Below are positions 8,569 to 16,465 of a stretch of 64,000 nt of DNA, in pieces. A model generated the notes under the pieces. That model had not been told where the DNA came from. It saw nothing but the letters and a program-made list of their open reading frames with translations, and did no database searches. Source of the stretch: Pseudomonadota bacterium (GTDB taxonomy: Bacteria; Pseudomonadota; Gammaproteobacteria; UBA1113); contig JAJXVU010000008.1 in assembly GCA_021781965.1 (NCBI GenBank), positions 1-64,000 of the forward strand. The letters run 5' to 3'. Position numbers and translations under genes: made by a program. How positions within the stretch are numbered: the first letter of the stretch is position 1; each line of letters opens with the position of its first letter.

Positions 8569-8786
8569 GTTTATTGAAAAATATTCGTGACATTTTATCG
8601 ACTAAAAAAAGAGTATCCTTGAATGCCTTGGCTAAAGCTTGCAGCACCACTACGGATGATGTGGAAGCGCAATTGTGTTTTTATTTACACAAAGGCTTAG
8701 TGCGAAAAAAGAATTTGCGCTTACCCTGCGGAACAACCTGTCAACAATGCGATTTATCGGCGTTGGTAATTTATGAATGGGTGTAG
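8565..8786 (+). CDS. feoC: FeoC-like small regulatory protein
   Basis: Starting at the ATG at 8565, which overlaps the feoB stop, this is a 73-aa protein. It has a winged-helix N-terminus (VSLNALAKACSTTTDDVEAQL) and a C-terminal Cys motif (LPCGTTCQQCDL) like the Fe-S or metal-binding loop of FeoC. FeoC proteins stabilise or regulate FeoB. The longer in-frame ORF from 8469 lies inside feoB and is not needed. The 3' end overlaps the opposite-strand YpsA-like gene by about 33 bp. Confidence 0.83.
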   Translation: MSLLKNIRDILSTKKRVSLNALAKACSTTTDDVEAQLCFYLHKGLVRKKNLRLPCGTTCQQCDLSALVIYEWV

Positions 8787-9245
8787 ATCTAGCTGTAACG
8801 CTCTGCAAAGAAAATCAAAACACTGCTTATAAATACCTACAGACTGCGACTCTCTAGGACCTGCAATATTCAGAATTTTGATAGCATTAATCTCTAACCA
8901 TTGTTTAATCTGTACCAACTGATCATCTTCAAAATGTTCAATGACCAAATAAGGTTTATTTGTTTTTTTAACTTCGTCAATTGTCAACAAAGTACCATCG
9001 TTAATCTTTTTATCGCGCGGCAAAAAAATCAAGGTTCCATCAGAATCATATATATTCAGCTTAGTTCGTTGACTATAATCGCTGCTGTTTGTTTCTTGCA
9101 GATTGTATTTTAGCGGAATAATTCCATCCTCACGCAACCGCCCTTTAGGACACCAACCACCGTGTGAAATACCCAAAGCTATAGCAATATCCAGCGCTGC
9201 TGTATCTACACCCGTTTGTCCGCCTGAAATGATTTTATCCAGCAT
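8754..9245 (-). CDS. YpsA/molybdenum-carrier-like protein (SLOG fold)
   Basis: A protein of about 163 aa beginning MLDKIISGGQTGVDTAALD, the glycine-rich nucleotide-binding start of the putative molybdenum carrier family (PF12694, cpYpsA), a Rossmannoid SLOG relative. Other hallmarks are GGWCPKGRLREDG near 30-42 and NIAGPRESQS near the C-terminus. Members are thought to bind nucleotides or molybdenum cofactor; no catalytic role is proven. The start is ATG 9245, because it overlaps the stop of the upstream transporter gene and matches the family start. It is last in the four-gene minus-strand operon led by the S24-like repressor. Confidence 0.85.
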   Translation of the reverse strand: MLDKIISGGQTGVDTAALDIAIALGISHGGWCPKGRLREDGIIPLKYNLQETNSSDYSQRTKLNIYDSDGTLIFLPRDKKINDGTLLTIDEVKKTNKPYLVIEHFEDDQLVQIKQWLEINAIKILNIAGPRESQSVGIYKQCFDFLCRALQLDLHPFINYQRR

Positions 9246-9996
9246 ATTTTGAGCCAAAGTGCTTGCTTAAATATCTAAAAGGTGTAAATTTTGGGGACAA
9301 ATCATACACATCGATACCCGTGACTTTTTTCAATTTTGCAACCAAGAGGTTTCCCGGGAAAGCAAAAATAAGGCAATAAATTGCCTTGATACCAAAACTC
9401 AGCAGCACTATTTTAAAAATGTTGTCTAGAGACACAGACTTTATCTCCATGATGAGTATGGCCAAGAAAGAATAAAAAGCTTCTGAAAATAATGAAGAGC
9501 CTATACTCCTTAACCAAAATTTTCGCCCCTTCAACAAAACTTTCCACCGCGTAAGAATATAGGTGTTCAGCAAATTAGCAGAAATATATGCAAAAAAGCC
9601 ACTCAAATCGATCCACAAAAGAGAACTCCCCAAGATTGTCGTATAGGAGTGTTGCTCTTTAAAAAAAGAAGGCGATGGCGCAGTCAATACCAATAAACAA
9701 ATTAAAGCAAAAAAGGTTTGAGCAATATACCCTGTTAGAATAACCGATTGTGTTATTTTATAGCCATATATTTCGGCAATAATATCATCTAGAATAAATA
9801 CCAATGGTGATGTGAACGTTCCACCCAAAACAAACCATGTATCCGTACCGATATAACGATTAGTTAAAATTGCATTACACAACATAATGCTCATATAAAA
9901 CATGCTTATAATGAGTAATACGCGGTACCCTTTAGGTTTATCTAATGAAGACGCTGCAAAGAAATTGTGATTTTCTGACATATGCGTAGACGCCAT
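9235..9996 (-). CDS. VUT family queuosine precursor transporter (YhhQ-like)
   Basis: A 253-aa membrane protein with about six to seven hydrophobic helices. It shows VUT/YhhQ hallmarks: CNAILTNRYIG, FTSPLVFILDDIIAEIYGYK and a C-terminal GIKAIYCLIFAFPG. The family imports preQ0/preQ1 or queuine for tRNA modification. The ATG at 9996 overlaps the upstream gene's stop (TAATG) with an AAAGGAGAT site ahead of it. A charged 25-residue N-terminal extension precedes the first helix. A role in queuosine salvage is inferred from the family only. Confidence 0.87.
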   Translation of the reverse strand: MASTHMSENHNFFAASSLDKPKGYRVLLIISMFYMSIMLCNAILTNRYIGTDTWFVLGGTFTSPLVFILDDIIAEIYGYKITQSVILTGYIAQTFFALICLLVLTAPSPSFFKEQHSYTTILGSSLLWIDLSGFFAYISANLLNTYILTRWKVLLKGRKFWLRSIGSSLFSEAFYSFLAILIMEIKSVSLDNIFKIVLLSFGIKAIYCLIFAFPGNLLVAKLKKVTGIDVYDLSPKFTPFRYLSKHFGSKYAG

Positions 9997-10538
9997 TATT
10001 TATCTCCTTTTATAACCCTCAAATATGGTTGTTTGCCTTTATTTGGCATAGAGGATAACACAGCGTTGTTTGTGTTGGCTATACTTTCTCCAGCAATAAG
10101 ACCTATGTAAAAAGCTTCAATCGCGTCAAATTCGCCAATAATTGGCTCTGAAAAAACAATCTTTTCCACCGGCATTGAAAAATCTTTCAGCGTTTTTTTA
10201 TTGAGAAAACCAATATTATTCCTTCTATCAAAATGCGATAACTGATATAAACCATAACGACTTTGTAATTCATAGAGCGGGAATTCGAATTTTAATTGCA
10301 TTATATATTCAATACCGATATAACATGCCTGTACAGGGTGTAAACCATAAAGGATATTCAAATCCGCAACTATTTCATTTAAATTGCTATAAAACATGCC
10401 ATGAGTATTAAGACATTGCATTAAATATCTTTTACCATCTTTCGACAAATCTACAATTTTATAGAAAATAAACTCTGATTTCTCATTATTTGTTGACCGT
10501 TGAGTCCAGCTTCTGACTACTCTTGCAAAAATGCCCAT
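9996..10538 (-). CDS. Uncharacterised protein in S24-repressor operon
   Basis: A 180-aa soluble protein I do not recognise. It has no signal peptide or membrane segment. Readable features are a basic N-terminus (RVVRSWTQRS), a region with many aromatic residues (about 70-125) and a polar C-terminus ending KGDK. An AGGAGG site 8 nt upstream of ATG 10538 supports translation. It lies 22 bp downstream of the repressor gene and is coupled (TAATG) to the queuosine transporter gene. It therefore belongs to the same transcript, and regulation by the repressor is likely. Confidence 0.75.
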   Translation of the reverse strand: MGIFARVVRSWTQRSTNNEKSEFIFYKIVDLSKDGKRYLMQCLNTHGMFYSNLNEIVADLNILYGLHPVQACYIGIEYIMQLKFEFPLYELQSRYGLYQLSHFDRRNNIGFLNKKTLKDFSMPVEKIVFSEPIIGEFDAIEAFYIGLIAGESIANTNNAVLSSMPNKGKQPYLRVIKGDK

Positions 10539-10560
10539 GGCGTTAATCCTCCTGAATAGA

Positions 10561-11232
10561 CTAGCTAATTTTGTTCCTATTATACAAAAGCGTTAAAATA
10601 TTAACCCCCTTTATGCTATGCTCTTTTTTATTATAACGAATAGAATTTGGGCTAGAAGTGATCGATTGCAACTCTGAATAGGGTGGATCAATAAATAACT
10701 TACGCAGCATCATTTCATTGTCTTGTTTAAGATGGACCAAGATTATGTCACCGTCCATAGGTGTTGCATCTGGATCAATAATAAAAACCGTGCCTTTAGG
10801 AAAGCGCATATACATAGCGGGACGACTCGCTAATCCAAAAGCATTGGCGCTAACAATTTTTTCTTGGCTAGCAGGTAAAGATTGCCAATCTTCCCATGTA
10901 GCTAAGTTCAGATCGTGAATAGAGTTTACTTCGTGTAACATGTCCCAGCTCAACAAGGGCACAGTCATTGTTTTTATTGCTTTTAATTTCCCATCCTGTC
11001 CACCGGTCAACGCATCAATGGAAATATTAAAATGATCGGCAATGAGTTTTAATGTAGAAAAACGTGGATCTAGTGTTTCTCCAGAAATGAGCCGCCTAAT
11101 AGTCATGGTAGGTAAATTCAGTATTTCTGCCAGCTCGCTGATACTGAGCGCATGTTCACGCAATAGGGATTGGAGATTAGTCGCTAAATTGGGATTTGGC
11201 TGGTTTGTTTCAGATATAGTATGTGCAGTCAT
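10561..11232 (-). CDS. CI/LexA-like (HTH + S24-type) transcriptional repressor
   Basis: A 223-aa protein with an N-terminal HTH_XRE domain (about residues 25-75; SISELAEILNLPTMTIRRLI) and a C-terminal peptidase S24-like dimerisation domain (about 95-215; FPKGTVFIIDPDATPMDGDIILV, then MMLRKL with the conserved Lys). The position of the autocleavage Ser (usually DSMxP) reads PAMYM, so self-cleavage is probably lost. It is probably an autoregulator acting at the inverted repeat 11349-11386. It is divergent from a small ORF and csrA, an arrangement like the regulatory module of Legionella integrative elements. Confidence 0.87.
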   Translation of the reverse strand: MTAHTISETNQPNPNLATNLQSLLREHALSISELAEILNLPTMTIRRLISGETLDPRFSTLKLIADHFNISIDALTGGQDGKLKAIKTMTVPLLSWDMLHEVNSIHDLNLATWEDWQSLPASQEKIVSANAFGLASRPAMYMRFPKGTVFIIDPDATPMDGDIILVHLKQDNEMMLRKLFIDPPYSELQSITSSPNSIRYNKKEHSIKGVNILTLLYNRNKIS

Positions 11233-11348
11233 TACATCAATCCATACACCCCTAGAGATAGTTCAAAGTACCACAAACTCTAAAAAAAGGCAATTTTTAG
11301 ACAGAACTGCACTTTTTTTAACATTGTAGCGGGTATTTTCATTATTTC

Positions 11349-11386
11349 TATAACAAATTTGTTGTTTAAATAACTAATTTGTTATA
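11349..11386. promoter_or_regulatory. Putative repressor operator (inverted repeat)
   Basis: TATAACAAATT (11349-11359) and AATTTGTTATA (11376-11386) are perfect 11-bp inverted arms 16 bp apart, lying between the divergent repressor and small-ORF/csrA genes. This is a good candidate site for the S24-type repressor. Confidence 0.55.
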
Positions 11387-11445
11387 GGCTATATTGTGAA
11401 GCCTTTTCACTGTAGCAAACATTAGGCGAATAGAAGGAGATGTTG

Positions 11446-11679
11446 ATGGACTTAGACACAATAGAAGAGCTTTCTTTGCCCAATTATACTGCGGTTTCAA
11501 TATTGGAGCGTTTAGGCATAACAGATCCCAGCCTAGAACAAGTGAATATCATGGAATCGGTAGTGTTAATGGCCAGTTACCCGAACCAGGTAAAATCTGG
11601 AACCATCGAACAATGCGTAGGTAACGATAAGCTCGCTGCATTGTTCTTGTACCTAAAAAATAAAGATTTGCGATCATAA
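11446..11679 (+). CDS. Small uncharacterised protein upstream of csrA
   Basis: A 77-aa acidic soluble protein (MDLDTIEELSLPNYTAVSIL start). AGAAGGAGA at 11432-11440 is placed correctly for the ATG at 11446. The ATG at 11440 overlaps this site and is unlikely to be used. I recognise no domain. It is co-oriented with csrA 57 bp downstream and is controlled from the divergent region shared with the S24 repressor. By position it could correspond to lvrB-type genes of Legionella mobile elements, but I cannot confirm homology. Confidence 0.7.
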   Translation: MDLDTIEELSLPNYTAVSILERLGITDPSLEQVNIMESVVLMASYPNQVKSGTIEQCVGNDKLAALFLYLKNKDLRS

Positions 11680-11736
11680 AGGTGCAGGAAGCAAAGCCTG
11701 CTGTATATTGTTTTTTTAAATCAAGGAGATATGATT

Positions 11737-11922
11737 ATGTTAATTCTTAGCAGAAATATAGGTCAGACTATAGTCATCGGTGATAATATTACTGTGACTG
11801 TATTGGCCATAAAAGGTCATCACATTAGCCTAGGCATCACTGCCCCTAAAGATATTTCGGTACATAGAGAAGAGATTTTTGTCAAAATTCAAGCAGAGCT
11901 AGCTACTGAGTCCAGTGACTAG
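11737..11922 (+). CDS. csrA: CsrA-family carbon storage regulator (paralogue)
   Basis: A 61-aa RNA-binding CsrA/RsmA homologue. It starts [15 protein letters not shown] and carries [17 protein letters not shown], which includes the conserved VHRE near residues 42-45 that contacts GGA motifs in mRNA leaders. An AAGGAG site at 11723-11728 favours the second ATG (11737) over the one at 11731. Residues such as NIGQ in place of the common RxGE make it divergent from housekeeping CsrA. That divergence and the repressor next door suggest a mobile-element or specialised CsrA paralogue rather than the main copy. Confidence 0.92.
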   Translation: MLILSRNIGQTIVIGDNITVTVLAIKGHHISLGITAPKDISVHREEIFVKIQAELATESSD

Positions 11923-12097
11923 ATAGCTTTTATGTATATTTGCTGTAAGTGATTTTCATGGGCAACTCACAGCCATCGCAAGCATCAGAAAACAGCTCTT
12001 TTTTCTACTTTTCTGTGCTTTAAAAGAACAATATACCATTTACTTATTCCTATTTTCTGGTACTCTGTAGCCATCTTAAATACTAGAGGAATATATC

Positions 12098-13174
12098 ATG
12101 ACTGTATCTGAAATGAACAGAACCGCGGCTGCTCTGGATATCTTTGATAAGCTAAAAAATGAAGGTTTTGGTGATCTGCACTTTAAAGTGGATCCTGCCA
12201 CCGGCTTAGAAGCCATTATCGCCATACACAGCACCAAACGCGGCCCGGCCTTAGGCGGTTGCCGCTTCATACACTATGATTCCTCCGAAGACGCTATCAT
12301 CGACGCCATGCGCTTGGCAAAAGGCATGAGCTATAAAACAGCTATTGCCGGTTTACCTGTAGGTGGTGGTAAAGCTGTCATTATGAGACCCGATAACTTA
12401 ACGGATCGCCCCGCGTTTTTTCGCTCTTTTGGCCAGTTTGTACAAGAATTGGGTGGTCGTTATATCACAGCTCTGGACAGTGGTACCACTTTAGCCGACA
12501 TGGATTGTATCGCTGAAATAACTCCCTATGTAGGCTCCAAGACCAATATGGGTAAACATGGCGGTGAAGGCGATCCTGCGCCGTCTACTGCTCAAGGCGT
12601 TTTCCGTGGCATACAAGCGGTGGTTAAATATAAATTCAAACGAGATGATCTAAAAGGCTTACACATTGCCATTCAAGGTGCGGGCGCTGTGGGATATTTA
12701 TTGGCACGCCATTTACACGAGGCTGGTGCCATTTTATCCGTTGCCGACATTAATCCTGAAGCAGTGGAGCGCTGTAAACGCGAGTTTGGCGCTACCATTG
12801 TCGATTATCATACTATTCATACTTTAGACTGCGATATTTTCTCACCTTGCGCACTAGGTGCCATACTGAACGACGATACCATTCCCACCATTAAGGCACC
12901 TATTGTGGCTGGTGGCGCAAACAACCAATTAGCCAAAGAACATCATGGCCAAGTATTGAGAGATCGTGGCATTATCTACGCCCCCGATTATGCTATTAAT
13001 GGTGGCGGCATCATTCACGCCGCAGCTAAATATTTTCATCACTCCGATGCCAAAGCAACACAACATATCGAAGAAATTTACAATGTCATCTACACCATTT
13101 GTGAACGGGCCGACAAGTTAAATCAACCTACTAATGTCGTTGCCAACAGTATCGCTGAAGAACGGCTGCGCTAA
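12098..13174 (+). CDS. ldh: Leucine (Glu/Leu/Phe/Val) dehydrogenase
   Basis: A 358-aa NAD-dependent amino acid dehydrogenase that deaminates branched-chain amino acids to 2-oxoacids. The dimerisation and catalytic domain has GPALGGCRF and AIAGLPVGGGKAVI, with the catalytic Lys in GGGK (near residue 93). The Rossmann domain has IAIQGAGAVGYLLARHL (about 190-206), and NGGGIIHAA lies near 308-316. It heads an operon with E1-alpha, E1-beta and E2, which strongly suggests supply of branched-chain acyl-CoA primers for iso/anteiso fatty acids. The start follows a GAGGAA site. Confidence 0.93.
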   Translation: MTVSEMNRTAAALDIFDKLKNEGFGDLHFKVDPATGLEAIIAIHSTKRGPALGGCRFIHYDSSEDAIIDAMRLAKGMSYKTAIAGLPVGGGKAVIMRPDNLTDRPAFFRSFGQFVQELGGRYITALDSGTTLADMDCIAEITPYVGSKTNMGKHGGEGDPAPSTAQGVFRGIQAVVKYKFKRDDLKGLHIAIQGAGAVGYLLARHLHEAGAILSVADINPEAVERCKREFGATIVDYHTIHTLDCDIFSPCALGAILNDDTIPTIKAPIVAGGANNQLAKEHHGQVLRDRGIIYAPDYAINGGGIIHAAAKYFHHSDAKATQHIEEIYNVIYTICERADKLNQPTNVVANSIAEERLR

Positions 13175-13196
13175 TGATTACACATGAGGATTAACG

Positions 13197-14267
13197 ATGA
13201 CTATTGCCACTTTCGCGATTGAATATTACCAATATTTAAAACCCGATGGCACGTTGTGTCAGCCTTTGCCTAAGGATTTAGATAACAACGCTTTACTGAA
13301 ACTATATCGCTTAATGCATTTGTTGCGCATTTTTGATAGCAGAGCGATAAACTTACAACGCGTAGGTAAGCTAGGCACCTATGCCAGTACCCTAGGTCAA
13401 GAAGCCATCGGTGTGGCAATGGGGCATGCTATGCACGCCAGCGACGTATTGGTTCCTTATTATCGCGATTATGGCGCACAATGTCAGCGTGGCGTTGAAT
13501 TTAATAAAATTTTGCAATACTGGGGCGGCGATGAACGTGGCAGCGATTTCAACAACGCTGAAGATTTTCCTATTTGTGTTCCTATTGCAAGTCAAAGCGT
13601 CATTGCCACTGGCGTTGCTACTGCCATAAATTATCGCAAACAAAAACGAGCTGTAGTCACAACCATAGGTGAAGGCGGTACCTCTGAGGGCGACTTTTAC
13701 GAAGCCATTAACGTAGCCGGAGCTTGGAATCTACCAGTGGTATTTGTGGTGAATAACAATCAATGGGCTATTTCCGTCTCTAGAGACCAACAAACTCACA
13801 GCCAAACCATTGCTCAAAAAGCTATTGCTGCCGGTTTTAGCGGCGAACAAGTTGATGGCAACGATCTGATTGCCGTGCACGAACGTATGCGTATCGCTTT
13901 AGAAAAAGCACGCAATGGCGGCGGCCCTACTTTGATTGAAGCCATCACCTATCGTTTATGCGATCACACCACTGCAGATGATGCCAGCCGTTATAGACCT
14001 AAAGAAGAATTAGACAAAGCATGGCTAGAAGAGCCTTTAGTGCGTTTGCGGTCTTATTTAACCACACAAAAGGTGTGGGATGACAGCCAGGAAGAAGCGC
14101 TGTTATTAGAATGCAGAAAAGAAATCGATAAGGAAGTCGATACTTATTTAAATATTGAAATCGCTCCTGTCACCGATATGATCGACTACATGTATGCTAA
14201 ATGGCCTGAATCCTTAAAAGAGCAGCGCGATATTTTATTACAATTTGGGGACAGCCATCATGACTAA
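13197..14267 (+). CDS. 2-oxoacid dehydrogenase E1 component, alpha subunit
   Basis: A 356-aa thiamine-diphosphate-dependent E1-alpha. The TPP-binding stretch is GEGGTSEGDFYEAINVAGAW (starting near residue 156), followed by VVNNNQWAISVSR. RYRPKEELDKAW lies near 262-273. It forms an alpha2-beta2 tetramer with the next gene product and decarboxylates a 2-oxoacid. Pairing with leucine dehydrogenase points to branched-chain 2-oxoacids, although pyruvate cannot be excluded. It lies 22 bp after ldh, and its stop overlaps the E1-beta start. Confidence 0.92.
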   Translation: MTIATFAIEYYQYLKPDGTLCQPLPKDLDNNALLKLYRLMHLLRIFDSRAINLQRVGKLGTYASTLGQEAIGVAMGHAMHASDVLVPYYRDYGAQCQRGVEFNKILQYWGGDERGSDFNNAEDFPICVPIASQSVIATGVATAINYRKQKRAVVTTIGEGGTSEGDFYEAINVAGAWNLPVVFVVNNNQWAISVSRDQQTHSQTIAQKAIAAGFSGEQVDGNDLIAVHERMRIALEKARNGGGPTLIEAITYRLCDHTTADDASRYRPKEELDKAWLEEPLVRLRSYLTTQKVWDDSQEEALLLECRKEIDKEVDTYLNIEIAPVTDMIDYMYAKWPESLKEQRDILLQFGDSHHD

Positions 14268-15240
14268 AATCACTTTGGTGGAAGCCGTTACACAAGCATT
14301 GGCTTATGAATTAGCGCACGATGAGAATGTCGTTTTGTTGGGTGAAGACATAGGCTTAAATGGCGGCGTATTTCGCGCTACCGATGGCTTACAAGCTCGT
14401 TTTGGCTCCAATCGGGTCATGGATACACCCCTGGCGGAATCAATGATCGCAGGCCTAACCATAGGCATGGCGGCGCAAGGTTTAAAACCCGTAGCCGAGT
14501 TTCAATTCATGGGCTTTAGCTATCCAGGCCTAGACAATATCTTGAATCACGCCGCTCGTTTACGCAATCGCACCCGCGGTCGGTTACACTGCCCCGCTGT
14601 ATTTCGTATGCCTTTTGGTGGCGGTATACACGCCCCAGAGCATCATTCAGAAAGCACTGAGGCCTTATATGCACATATCCCAGGCTTACACGTGGTGATT
14701 CCTTCCAGCCCGGCGCGCGCCTATGGCTTGTTATTAGCCGCCATACGTTCACCCGATCCCATTATTTTTTTAGAGCCTAAGCGTATTTATCGTCTAGTCA
14801 AGCAAGAAGTTCCTGACAATGGTGTAGCATTACCCTTGGAAAAAGCCTTTGTGTTACGCGAAGGTAGCGACGTCACTTTAATCAGCTGGGGTGCGAGTAT
14901 GCACGAAACACAACAAGCAGCTGAAGTTTTGGCACAAGAAGGCATTAGTGCTGAGGTCATAGACGTAGCCAGCATCAAACCTTTAGACACAGCCACTATC
15001 ATCAATTCATTGAATAAAACAGGACGTTGCGTCATCGTACATGAAGCAGCTAAAAGTGGTGGTATAGGTGCAGAAATTGCTGCCCAAATTGGCGAAAAAG
15101 CCTTATTATCTTTGTTAGCCCCCATACAACGCGTTACCGGTTACGATACAGTGATGCCTTATTTTAAATTAGAAAAAAGTTATATCCCCAGTGTGGCACG
15201 AATCATCCATGCTGCTAAGCTAACGTTGGAGTTCTCATGA
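14260..15240 (+). CDS. 2-oxoacid dehydrogenase E1 component, beta subunit
   Basis: A 326-aa E1-beta: LGEDIGLNGGVFRATDGL near 28-45, DTPLAESMIAGLTIGMA near 57-73, HAPEHHSESTEAL near 127-139 and a C-terminal transketolase domain (VIVHEAAKSGGIGAEIAAQI). I use ATG 14260, which overlaps the E1-alpha stop and gives the standard N-terminus (MTKITLVEAV), rather than TTG 14245. The stop overlaps the E2 start by 4 bp, so the three subunits are translationally coupled. Confidence 0.94.
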   Translation: MTKITLVEAVTQALAYELAHDENVVLLGEDIGLNGGVFRATDGLQARFGSNRVMDTPLAESMIAGLTIGMAAQGLKPVAEFQFMGFSYPGLDNILNHAARLRNRTRGRLHCPAVFRMPFGGGIHAPEHHSESTEALYAHIPGLHVVIPSSPARAYGLLLAAIRSPDPIIFLEPKRIYRLVKQEVPDNGVALPLEKAFVLREGSDVTLISWGASMHETQQAAEVLAQEGISAEVIDVASIKPLDTATIINSLNKTGRCVIVHEAAKSGGIGAEIAAQIGEKALLSLLAPIQRVTGYDTVMPYFKLEKSYIPSVARIIHAAKLTLEFS

Positions 15241-16427
15241 AAATATTTCGTTTGCCCGATTTAGGGGAAGGTTTACCCGATGCCGAAATTCATGAATGGC
15301 ATGTCGCTGTGGGTGATCACGTTAAAATAGACCAACCTTTAGTATCCATGGAAACGGCTAAAGCCGTGGTTGAAGTCCCTGCGCCTTTTGATGGCATTAT
15401 TGCGGAATTGCATGGTGCAGTAGGCGATATCATCAATACGGGTGATGCTTTAATCAGTTTTGAAGGTGAGGCCGAAAAGCCTAAAGAAGTTGAGAAACCT
15501 AAAAAAGAAGAAGCAAAAAAACCACAACAAAGTGGCGCTACCGTTGCAGGCAATATCATAGTGGGCGATACGGTACTAGAAGAAAGCGCTATGGGCATTA
15601 CCCCCACAGCCGCGCAAGACAAAATCACGCGCGCACTACCTGTAGTGCGTTTGATTGCCAAAAAATTAAATTTAGACCTAGCCCATATTAAAGCCAGCGG
15701 ATCACAAGGCGAAGTTACCCTAGACGATATATTGCAAGTTATTCAATCGCAGTTAGGCACACACAGTAGTCCTGCTAAAGCAGTCACACCTGCAGGCTAT
15801 GAACCCTTACGTGGCGTTAGACGCGCTATGGCACAAGCCATGGCTATATCGCATCAAGAGGTTGCCGCAGTGACTATAGTCGACGATGCAGACATAGGCG
15901 ATTGGACAGAAGGCAACGATATCACCGCACGCATCATACGCGCCATCGGATTTGCTTGTTTACAAGAACCCGCACTGAATGGCCATTTCGATGCTAAAAG
16001 CGGTTCTAGACAGCTATTTGATACAGTGCATCTGGGCATCGCCATGGATTCGGGTGATGGCTTATTTGTCCCTGTCATTAAATCCGCCGAAAAGCTAGAT
16101 AAAAATGCATTGCGCACACTGATCAATCGCTATAAAGAAGAAGTACGCGCTCGCAGTATTCCCAGCGCCGATCTACAAGGTGCGACCATATCTTTGTCCA
16201 ATTTTGGTGTGTTTGCAGGCCGTTATGCGAATCCCATGATAGTACCACCAATGATAGCCATCGTCGGTTGCGGCAAATTGCGCGAGGAAGTTAAGTGGAT
16301 TGCAAACAAATGCCAAGCTCGGCGCATTATGCCATTGTCTCTGACCTTTGATCACCGCGTCGCTACGGGTGGTGAAGGTTCAAGATTTCTAGCGGCGATG
16401 ATAGAGGATTTAAAGAAGGCGGAATAG
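15237..16427 (+). CDS. 2-oxoacid dehydrogenase E2 (dihydrolipoyl acyltransferase)
   Basis: A 396-aa E2 core protein with three parts. The lipoyl domain (about 1-78) has lipoyl-Lys in ETAKAVVEVP near residue 42. A Lys/Glu/Pro-rich linker (about 80-115) follows. The peripheral-subunit-binding domain (about 135-168) is RALPVVRLIAKKLN with GEVTLDDI, and the catalytic domain is about 185-396. The active-site motif reads DHRVATGG rather than DHRxxDG: His is kept, the usual Asp is Thr. Similar TGG variants occur in known E2 homologues, so activity is likely. No E3 gene is adjacent; the complex must use an E3 from elsewhere. Confidence 0.92.
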   Translation: MKIFRLPDLGEGLPDAEIHEWHVAVGDHVKIDQPLVSMETAKAVVEVPAPFDGIIAELHGAVGDIINTGDALISFEGEAEKPKEVEKPKKEEAKKPQQSGATVAGNIIVGDTVLEESAMGITPTAAQDKITRALPVVRLIAKKLNLDLAHIKASGSQGEVTLDDILQVIQSQLGTHSSPAKAVTPAGYEPLRGVRRAMAQAMAISHQEVAAVTIVDDADIGDWTEGNDITARIIRAIGFACLQEPALNGHFDAKSGSRQLFDTVHLGIAMDSGDGLFVPVIKSAEKLDKNALRTLINRYKEEVRARSIPSADLQGATISLSNFGVFAGRYANPMIVPPMIAIVGCGKLREEVKWIANKCQARRIMPLSLTFDHRVATGGEGSRFLAAMIEDLKKAE

Positions 16428-16465
16428 AGCAAATTACCATATAATTTAATGGCTCAAAGACCCGC

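Noticed and set aside
12076-16355. Antisense ORFs throughout the dehydrogenase operon
   Set aside because: Long open antisense frames result from codon usage; the sense genes match known families from end to end.
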